A stretch of 64,000 bases of DNA from Dicyema japonicum. Lineage: Eukaryota; Dicyemida; Rhombozoa; Dicyemidae. The position numbers and the translations under genes are program-made. The notes under the pieces are model-generated. The model saw only the letters and a program-made list of their open reading frames with translations. It searched no databases and was not told the origin of the DNA. The DNA is taken from assembly GCA_011109175.1 (NCBI GenBank), contig RDEW01000010.1, positions 665,837-729,836 on the forward strand. Reading direction: 5' to 3'. Position 1 is the first letter of the stretch. Each line of letters begins with the position of its first letter. This document shows, piece after piece, positions 56,661 to 64,000 of the stretch.

Positions 56661-57110
56661 ATCACAGTTAACAATAGAACGTTTTTGACAAAATAGTTCC
56701 GCATCTAAGTTAACTATAAACTCTGAATATTTATTGACATAAAATATGCTTTATATATTCGTGACCCTAGACCCATCAATCAACGAGAATAATAAACACA
56801 TGTCGAGTATTTATTTATTTAGTTTATTTTTGAAAAAAAAACTAAATTAATTATTTAATTATTTTTATCAAATTCAAAACTTCTGTTAAATTAAATTAAA
56901 AAATTAATTACATTAAATTAAAAACTTCTGTGCATTTTTATTAAATAGCATTAGCAAACGTGATTAATAATAATCGAAACATTTAATGATTAAATTACAA
57001 TAAATGTGATAAGTAAAGCATTTGTCACATTTTGGAAAAAAATCTTTTTAAATAAGATTTTTAATTTAATTTTTTATTAATCAAAAAAGAATAAAGATTA
57101 ACGAAACTAA
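56200..57110. other. AT-rich spacer (includes duplicated block)
   Basis: No gene recognised. The block 56410-56660 has its twin at 62014-62262. Confidence 0.35.
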
Positions 57111-57112
57111 AA

Positions 57113-57471
57113 TTAATTTTCCTGTCTTTCATTTGAATTCAATGATGGTGAATCACTTTCAACTGTTGATTCAACGTCTTCTTCAGATAATGGTGAATCA
57201 CTAAAAATAACATATTTTTGTGATACTTTTGATCATCATAGAACGGTACTTCGAAATAAATTGGAGCAGATTCCGACTCTAATATATAACTCCACGTTAG
57301 TTCATCATAATTAACACTATTAATAATGAAATATAGTACTTTTCTTCTAATGGATAAATTTCTGGTGGTGTAACATCGTATGCTAAAATTTAGTAAAAAT
57401 AATATACAATTGCATTGGCAAAAGATCATTTTGTTAAAGCACGAAGAACAATAACTGTCTTTATAAGTCAT
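57113..57471 (-). CDS. Small gene with acidic C-terminus, unknown
   Basis: ATG at 57471, TAA at 57113-57115. Three GT-AG introns of 25, 23 and 26 nt (57383-57407, 57317-57339, 57201-57226) give an intact 94-aa frame. The N-terminus has four clustered cysteines (YCSSCFNKMIFCQCN), perhaps metal binding. The middle is NVNYDELTWSYILESE. The tail is Ser/Asp/Glu-rich (NDSPLSEEDVESTVESDSPS) and probably disordered. The unspliced frame is also open for 110 codons, so the splice model rests on the intron size and the natural-looking tail. Family not recognised. Confidence 0.45.
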
Positions 57472-57479
57472 CTAGAAAT

Positions 57480-58325
57480 TAATTTTATTATTTTTTAAGC
57501 TAAGATATTAATACAACCTGTTTGTTGATAATATTTGACTATGAAATTTTCAACGCTTTTTATATCAGATACCGTTTATCGCTGATAAATATTATTTTGG
57601 AAATAACTAACCACCAATTTGTAAAAAAAATATTTATTGTAAGTTCAATAAGTAACCATTGCAAAAGATAATTTAAAGGATTTACGTATTATTTAAATAT
57701 TCAAATTCATTCAGGTTTTGAGTTAAAAAATGATAATAAACAAATGGTTCTGAAGAATTTTAAAAAGAAAAAATATAAATAAACTTTGTTTTTATTCTTT
57801 AAAATTAAAAATGGAATTTTTTATATTTTTATTTTAAGATTATGAATATGATAATCATTTAGATTAAAAAGATTACATTTAATTGTGATAAAATTAAAAA
57901 CTTTTGATACAAACTATTTTAAGTGAAAATAAAATCAAAGTCTTTTATAACAAATCATGTTCCAGCTGCTAAGATACAGTGGGAATTCACTTGGACGATG
58001 GCCATTCCTAAGCGAAGTAAAATAATATTTTTTAAGCATTATTATATTTAAGTATCTCAATAAAGAACAAACTGTTTAACCATAAAAGCAAAATTAAAGT
58101 TAATATTTTAAGCTAATTGTACGAATTATCGATCTTATTTTCTTCAACAATAATTTATTTACCTAGATAAATCGAACCTTCAATTATTCAATGAAATATA
58201 AATCTTATTGTCTTAAATTATTATAGTTGAATGTGGAAATCACTAATTTTTACTGAAAATAAATTGAAATATAGATAGTTATTTTGTATTCTTTGTGTCT
58301 TAAATTTAAAGTATTAATATTTCGT
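57480..58325. other. AT-rich spacer
   Basis: Apart from a short less AT-rich patch (57960-58010) nothing is seen. Confidence 0.35.
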
Positions 58326-58408
58326 TTTCATCAAATCGATGAAACTTTCAATCTGGATTGTATTATCTTATATGATCTCGTTGATTCTGCGGTCTATCTT
58401 TAATTTCC
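58326..58408 (+). repeat. 84-bp direct repeat, left copy (target-site duplication?)
   Basis: 83 bp that match 60151-60234 with two substitutions and one indel. They flank the LINE C insertion exactly. The first 24 or so codons of the 441-codon frame starting at 58339 come from this flank, not from the LINE. Confidence 0.8.
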
Positions 58409-60150
58409 TAGTATCAATAAGTCATGTTCAAAACCTCATTACAAACTCAAGAAACTCATTAGCCACGGGACCCGATCGGATCAGCATATTCCACCTAAAA
58501 CACCTCGGTCCAAACGGGCTCTTGGCACTTAAAGATATCTACAAATTCTCCATCAACAGGTGTTTCATCCCGATGTTATGGAAGAAGTCGAACATTATCC
58601 CAATACTCAAGAACAACAAAGCCTCCTCCTTGCCCTCTTCGTTCAGGCCAATTTCCTTAACATCTGTTGTCTCAAAAATCCTCGAAAGGATCATTCTTAA
58701 CGAAATCACCCCCTACCTCGACCTCTCCGACTCACAACATGGTTTCCGTCCTTTACACTCGACCACCACGCACTTACTGACACTAACCCAATACATCTCC
58801 AACGGTTTCAACAACTGCAAACCCCCGGAACGAACTGTCTTGGCCTCTATTGACCTAACTAAAGCTTTCGACAGAATCTCCCGTGTGGTCCTCTGCAACA
58901 AGATCTATTCTTCAAATATTCCCTCTGTATGGAAGTCATGGCTCACAAATTTCCTCTCGGGAAGACTGGGTCATACGTGTCTATATTCAAATCTATCAAG
59001 ATATCGACTCCTACCAAACGGTGTTCCCCAGGGATCAGTCCTTTCACCCTCACTTTTCAACCTTTACGTCAAAGACATCCCAACAACCCAAAATACGTTA
59101 CTATTGACATATGCCGATGATCTAGTAATCGCATCCAGGAGTGGCGATGTTCGACTGGCCACCGAAAAAGTGCAGTACCACCTGAACTTGCTATCCGACT
59201 GGATGAACTTAAACTGGATGAGTGTTTCCACCTCGAAGTCATCAGCTACCCTGTTCACAACCGATCGAAGACAATTCAACCTAAACCCCACACTCTCGTT
59301 GGGTGACGAACCACTCCCCTTAAATAAATACCCGAAGATCCTTGGAGTTGTCTTCGATCCTTCACTCTGTTTCAACAGACAAGTGGAGGAAGTAATGACA
59401 AAAGCCAAGCGGAAACTTAACATATTACGGGCAGTAGCTGGCCACTCAAACGGTCAGCAAAAAGAAAACTTAACTCTTCTCTACAAACAGTTCATCAGGA
59501 CTACACTCAACTACGCCTCACCAAGTTGGGCCCCCTCAATCTCCTTGTCCCTTTCTCAAGAACTGCAGAAAGTGCAAAACTCGGCGCTGAGAATAATAAC
59601 TGGCTTTAAAGTCAACCCCCACCGACCATTTACATTGGGAGTCGAAAATCCTCCCGCTCTATGACCACCTGGAAATGCGTAATTTACAATTCCTACGGCA
59701 GTCGTTCGACCCGAATCACCCAGTTCACGCTTGCTAAGTAACAATAACCGCAGATACATACGCAGGACCCTCTTTGACCTACAAAGAGCCTTGTCGAAGA
59801 TCACCCCCCCTCAAGAAGACTCAACTTGGACCCGCCGAATCCATGATTTCATCTCAACACGGGCCATTAGGACACTTCAATATAACAAAGTCTTGGAGCG
59901 CTTCTCCCCTGATATCAGTCCAACGGAACAATCGCTCCCGAGGAAGATCAGAATCGGACTGGCTCGCCTACGATGTGGACACTACCCTTTTCTGGCTGGC
60001 AGAGTAGTTCGGGACCTTTTTCCCTGCCCTGGACCACCGGATGCAAAGGTCGAGGATCTCTGGGAGCGGCCTGTCCGGACTGCACGCTCTCTGATGGTCG
60101 CCGGCTTCCACTTGCTGGCGAAGCCGGGGTTAATAATTTAATTTATTTAA
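58409..60150 (+). mobile_element. LINE family C, 5'-truncated, RT ORF open
   Basis: RT text is continuous from about 58437 to 59664: NSLATGPDRISIFHLKHLGP, KKSNIIPILKNNKASSLPSS, FRPISLTSVVSKILERI, QHGFRPLHSTTTHLLTLTQ, SIDLTKAFDRISRVV, NGVPQGSVLSPSLFNLYVKD, the catalytic LTYADDLVIASRS, and the thumb KYPKILGVVFDPSLCFNRQV. The C-terminus continues after a frameshift (IGLARLRCGHYPFLAGRV). The AP-endonuclease is absent. Compared with 12689-14868 this supplies the missing RT core. Tail taataatttaatttatttaa. Confidence 0.88.
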
Positions 60151-60234
60151 TTTCATCAAATCGATGAAACTTTTCAACCTGGATCGTATTATCTTATATG
60201 ATCTCGTTGATTCTGCGGTCTATCTTTAATTTCC
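60151..60234 (+). repeat. 84-bp direct repeat, right copy
   Basis: Partner of 58326-58408. Confidence 0.8.
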
Positions 60235-60369
60235 CATTTTTTTTAATAAATTTCATGTATTTAACATAATATTATTTTAAATTCACTAGATGTTGTCATA
60301 TTTTTTAGATTTAGAGAATTACTGCTATTAGGTCAGAATCAAATTCTTTTTATTAAATTTTTATTTTTT

Positions 60370-60470
60370 ATTATAATTGCACAGGTAGAAAAGAGAAAAT
60401 ATCAAATCTAACTAAGTGATCCAAGACAGAAAAGAGGAAGATCTAAAACCGTCGTAAAAAGGACATCTTG
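60370..60470 (-). mobile_element. LINE family C 3'-end stub
   Basis: Reverse complement CTTGGATCACTTAGTTAG followed by an AT-rich tail, as at 14800-14868. Confidence 0.5.
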
Positions 60471-60719
60471 ACTGTTCTCATAACGGTGCTCAGAATATTT
60501 TTTTAGGTATTTCTTTTTATTTTAATGATATTCTTAAAAAATTTCTAGTTAAATCTATATAATTCAATTCTAGTTGAAATATACGACTCTTTCCCTCTAA
60601 ATAAGGTGGTTAGAACTAAACTCAAACCAGACATTTATCCATAAAACTCATTATTAAGATTCCCAAGGGGGCTTCTATATCGTGAGAGACAGCTCATACA
60701 AGTATAATAAAGAAGGTTA

Positions 60720-60965
60720 AGCAAATCCTGGTAGATTCACAGTTTTAGTTTGTTTTAATTCGAAGAACAATCAACATAAATAAATTTATTTTTTCACTAT
60801 TATTTTTTACACTTAATTTGTGAATTATTAAAGTCAGAATTGAGTATTACTTTTTCTGAGTGTTATGTATAGCCTTTAGTTTCTTTAGCCATGCCTTTGT
60901 TTAATCGAATAAGGTTTGGATACGATGAGGACAAAGACAAATGGTTGATGTAGTTGGCATTTCGT
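60720..60965 (+). pseudogene. MBOAT gene fragment (duplicated, decayed)
   Basis: Matches 55480-55715 of the MBOAT gene (attcacggttttagtttg/attcacagttttagtttg; gtcagaata.agta.tact; ggatttggatacgat/aggtttggatacgat; gaggacaaagaca). It has several indels and no open frame. The later MBOAT exons (55730-56195), including the catalytic His, are missing. Confidence 0.7.
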
Positions 60966-61535
60966 ATAAAATAGTAATTTATTAAGCAAACCAATCAAGT
61001 GATCGTTTAATGTTTTTCATTTTCTAGAATCTGCTTGTCTTTTCTAAAAAAATATGATTTTTACTATCCTGTTTTGGTTAGAATCTGAAATACCATCTAA
61101 AATTCAAATACACATTTTATCGAACAAAATATAAATTAGCAATAACCCAATAATCCAGTTTATCTCTATAAATTAAAATATTATAAATTATTAATAATAT
61201 ACATTAAGTTGCCACATTTTAGCCAACATCTTTCCATTTCATTGAATTAAATAGCAAATTTATTTTAACTCAATTTTTAAACCTAAACTAAAGAAAATCA
61301 AATAATAATTCTATACAAGAATTTTCGATTGATGGGAAATTTAATTTTTTGACCTTTGCTCTAAGCATTCTTCATATATCGACTATTTTGTCGAACGACT
61401 TTGGATTTATCACATTGAGGTTAATTCTAATCTTTAATCAGATTTTATGTGGTTATGGTAGTGTTTGATTTTTCTTGTGATAAGCTAAGGATAGGAAAAA
61501 GCACTATAAGTTGAAGACAACTAAGAGACCCTAAA
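60966..61535. other. AT-rich spacer inside the duplicated region
   Basis: Begins with a weak match to 56300-56400. The rest is unique AT-rich sequence. Confidence 0.3.
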
Positions 61536-61540
61536 TAAAT

Positions 61541-61876
61541 ATGACAAATCATCAAACGGACCGAGATAATCTTTTACAAGCGTGTAAATTATAATTCCAT
61601 ATTCCTTGTTTCTGAATAATAAAAGTACCCTTGACATCATCATTAACTGGCACAACAAATCATGTCTTTTACATGAATTAAACTCTTCCAGTAGTTTAAC
61701 ACTAGGATTATGCCTGTTTTATGTTACATCGCACCATGCGATGTACAGATCTTCAAAAGATTGAAAGAGTAGAATTCTGTTCAGTCTATGAATCGGTCGA
61801 GTCCTGGAATGTTGTTCTATTTACTTCGAAAACAATAACAACGCGAGCTAAAGAATCTAAGAAAACAAATAATTAA
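61541..61876 (+). CDS. Small two-exon gene, unknown, one frameshift
   Basis: ATG at 61541 (MTNHQTDRDNLLQA), a GT-AG intron of about 44 nt (61582-61625), then TLDIIINWHNKSCLLHELNS and LGLCLFYVTSHHAMY. A one-base shift near 61750 is needed to reach DLQKIERVEFCSVYESVESW, NVVLFTSKTITTRAKESKK and the stop at 61874. The composition is convincingly protein-like, with alternating hydrophobics in a small alpha/beta domain. No family recognised. It is nested in the insertion that separates the two halves of duplication copy 2. Confidence 0.4.
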
Positions 61877-62013
61877 CTGGATAGTCGTAACGAAATTTAA
61901 AATACCAAAATTTATAAGAATTCTAATTCTTGTTGTTCCGAAATTCTATCCTAAAATAAATTTTCTGAAAATTCGAATCAAACCGGTTCACAAAGAAATT
62001 TATGTACCTGTTC

Positions 62014-62265
62014 TCTCTAATTTGCGCTTCATAAATAATAAGAAAAATATATTATTCACTTAATCAATTATTTCAATGAAAAAACCTTAAGCAGGGAAAA
62101 AGTTCATTTATTTTTTTATGTCATTTTATTGCTTCGACAAAAGTAACTTTCAATACCAACTTAAGCAATCACCGGCTCATGCAACCTAAATAAAAACAAA
62201 CATTAAATAGTGTTTCCTTTAAGATGTTTCACGGTTTTAAGATGTGTATCAACATTATTTTTTAT
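62014..62265 (+). repeat. Segmental duplication, copy 2 (3' block)
   Basis: Near identical to 56406-56660 (ctaatttgcgcttcataaat; accttaagcagggaaaaagt; ttattgcttcgacaaa; atgtttcacggttttaagat). It ends where the LINE E copy begins. Confidence 0.8.
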
Positions 62266-64000
62266 GTTGATGTTACTACCCCATCTAAGAACACCTCATG
62301 CATAAGGTTTTTTTTTAATGATGTACTACACGAAGACACCTCATGCAAAGGGTGCAGAGTATCCAATTCTCGCAAGTGCGGGATTCGATGTTCTGTATGT
62401 GTTGGTTACTACCACATAGGTTGTGAAAAACTATCCAAGAAAATTGCTCGATCACTTCCCTCGTGGTCGTGCCGGTCGTGCCGTCTGGAACTCACTAAAA
62501 TTGAACCTCATGATCATTTTGTGTCATCATCATCTGTATCAGACCTTCTGGAAGCCATGTCTCCGGAGGATTTTCTGGTTTTATTATCAAACACGCGACA
62601 AAGGAAGATTATCCCTGTCAGGATCCCCAAGGCTTCCCGGATCTCAATTGCTTCTGCCCTTTCTTCTTGCATTGAGAAAGCTGTGTCCAATGGCTCGAAA
62701 AAGGATTGGATGGTTCTTTTCTCTTTCCCTGTCCTGGCTATGGGTTAGAGCGTAAGCCTGCCCCATCTTCTCGGAAACCCTCTCTATCCCATGTCCTGAA
62801 GAAGCGCGTGAGTGCCTTTATGGATTCATGGGAGTCCCTGGCTGAAGAATTATTTGTTTCCCCAGTTGATTACTTCCCAAAGTCCAATTCCAAACAATCC
62901 AGTATGGCTCCTGAGAGGCTTCGCTCTCGTGTCAGGAGGAAATTGATGGAGGGCGATCTTACTGCTGCAGTTCGAACTGTTTGTACGGATTCTGACCCGA
63001 AAGCCACTCAGGAGACACTCTGTATATTGGGACAGAAACATCCTCCAGAACCAGAAGACTTTTGTAAACCTGTTCGTCCAGAACAATCTATGCATGATAT
63101 TTCCACTTCAGCCATTTACAACGCTCTTTGTTCTTTCCGAAGAAGTAGCAGTGGAGGAGTTGACGGTCTCAAACCTGGCCATCTGTCAGACTTGGTGTCC
63201 CATTCTGTCGGCAGGCCTGGATCGCTACTCTTGGAGCGAACCCGGGATCTCGTAGCTCGCATGCTTTCCGGAAACGTTTCCGATTTTGGTCGGAATCTCC
63301 TCTTTTCGGCGAATCTAACGGGCCTTGGAAAGAAAGATGGTGGTATTCGCCCCATTGCAATTGGAAACGTATTTCGACGTTTATCCGCAAAAATGGCTTG
63401 TCGTTTTGTTATCTCCCGAATTTCAGCCGAATTTTGTCCTTCGCAGCTTGGTGTCGGAATCAATGGCGGCTGTGAAGCTGGGATCCACGCAGTGAGAGAA
63501 TTTGCGTCACAATCAGCTGAATTGAATGTTGAGGACAGAGTTTTATTCAAATTGGACCTCCGGAATGCCTTCAATTCAGTCAGAAGGGACACCGTCCTTG
63601 ATACCTGTAGGAGGAGGATTCCTCAGATTTATCCCTTTGTATATCTCGCGTATTCGGATCCATCCCCTCTTGTTTTTGGCAGTGGAATTATTTCGTCCGG
63701 ATCCGGAGTTCAACAGGGGGACCCACTCGGTCCTCTTCTATTTTCCTTGTCTATCGACCATATTGCCCAGGACCGTTGCACTCCACTGAACGTCTGGTAT
63801 CTGGACGATTGTATTCTCGGTGGAAGTCCCGATGATATTCTCTCCAAAGTTGCGTCGATCAGAAGTTTGTGTGGAAAAATCGGTCTGGAATTTAACAATG
63901 AAAAGTGCGAAGCAATTAATCTGAATTTGAGTTCCGATTCATTCTACCTTTTTCATAGAAAACTCTGCGATATCATCCCAGGGGTTAGGGAGACTCATAT
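62266..64000 (+). mobile_element. LINE family E: PHD finger plus reverse transcriptase, nearly intact
   Basis: A PHD-type zinc finger at about 62340-62490: C-x2-C (CKGC), C-x2-C (CSVC), H-x2-C (HIGC), C-x2-C (CRSC), in frame with an ATG contributed by the flank (62224). After one single-base shift near 62745, a frame of about 415 codons stays open to the window end. RT landmarks: SSSGGVDGLKPGHLSDLV, GKKDGGIRPIAIGNVFRRLS, FKLDLRNAFNSVRRD, GVQQGDPLGPLLFSL and the catalytic box as WYLDDCILGG. The C-terminus (compare 37341-37655) lies beyond the window. Among all copies here it is the most likely to be recently active. Confidence 0.85.

Noticed and set aside
1-64000. CRISPR arrays, operons, bacterial promoters or ribosome binding sites
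   Set aside because: No regularly spaced repeats; genes have spliceosomal introns and lie singly, so the DNA is eukaryotic.

Overview
The window looks like nuclear DNA of a small, AT-rich metazoan parasite, and the best fit is a dicyemid mesozoan. The main evidence is intron size. Once conserved proteins are pieced together by eye, their exons are separated by GT-AG introns of mostly 21-28 nt (27 introns in six conserved genes; the longest is 38 nt). Introns this short are a published peculiarity of dicyemids. The host genes are animal genes (BRX1, GPN2, CCNQ, MRPL24, BTF3, an MBOAT1/2-type acyltransferase), and the rest is dominated by non-LTR retrotransposons (LINEs). The species assignment is inference. 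No rRNA, intact tRNA gene or CRISPR array was seen.

Layout. 0-4.3 kb: a palindromic repeat and a decayed LINE (family A, minus). 4.4-5.5 kb: BRX1. 5.6-10 kb: LINE ends, a hAT-type MITE and AT-rich spacer. 10.0-11.0 kb: GPN2 (minus). 11-16 kb: LINE families A, D and C, then a DDE-integrase relic with its own short intron. 16.5-17.3 kb: CCNQ (minus). 17.4-21.8 kb: LINE debris. 21.9-22.7 kb: MRPL24 (minus). 23-26 kb: a tRNA-derived SINE and LINE/integrase ends. 26.3-26.8 kb: BTF3 (minus). 27-35 kb: SINEs, LINE 3' ends and a damaged zinc-finger/coiled-coil gene (30.65 kb). 35.7-36.25 kb: a C2HC zinc-finger gene (minus). 37-48.3 kb: hAT transposase relic, an R2-like LINE (F) and the best LINE A copy. 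49-54.6 kb: LINE E and C relics. 54.75-56.2 kb: MBOAT gene. 57.1-57.5 kb: small acidic-tailed gene. 58.3-60.2 kb: LINE C insertion between 84-bp direct repeats. 60.7-62.3 kb: a partial second copy of the MBOAT region. 62.3-64 kb: a nearly intact PHD-finger LINE (E) that runs off the window.

The genes are single-copy housekeeping genes on both strands, not operons. They are islands of about 0.5-1.4 kb in a sea of mobile DNA. LINE families used here: A (AP-endonuclease type, (TAA)n tail), B (only 3' ends, eight copies), C (AP-endonuclease, Jockey/I-like, 2A-like N-terminus), D (3' ends related to C), E (PHD finger plus RT), F (R2-like with C-terminal CCHC).

Several otherwise well-conserved genes (GPN2, MBOAT, the 35.7, 30.65 and 61.5 kb genes) each need one or two single-base corrections, often in A-runs, to stay in frame. 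BRX1, CCNQ, MRPL24 and BTF3 need none. I cannot tell assembly error from decay, so pseudogene calls are cautious. Exon joins are by-eye predictions without transcript support.
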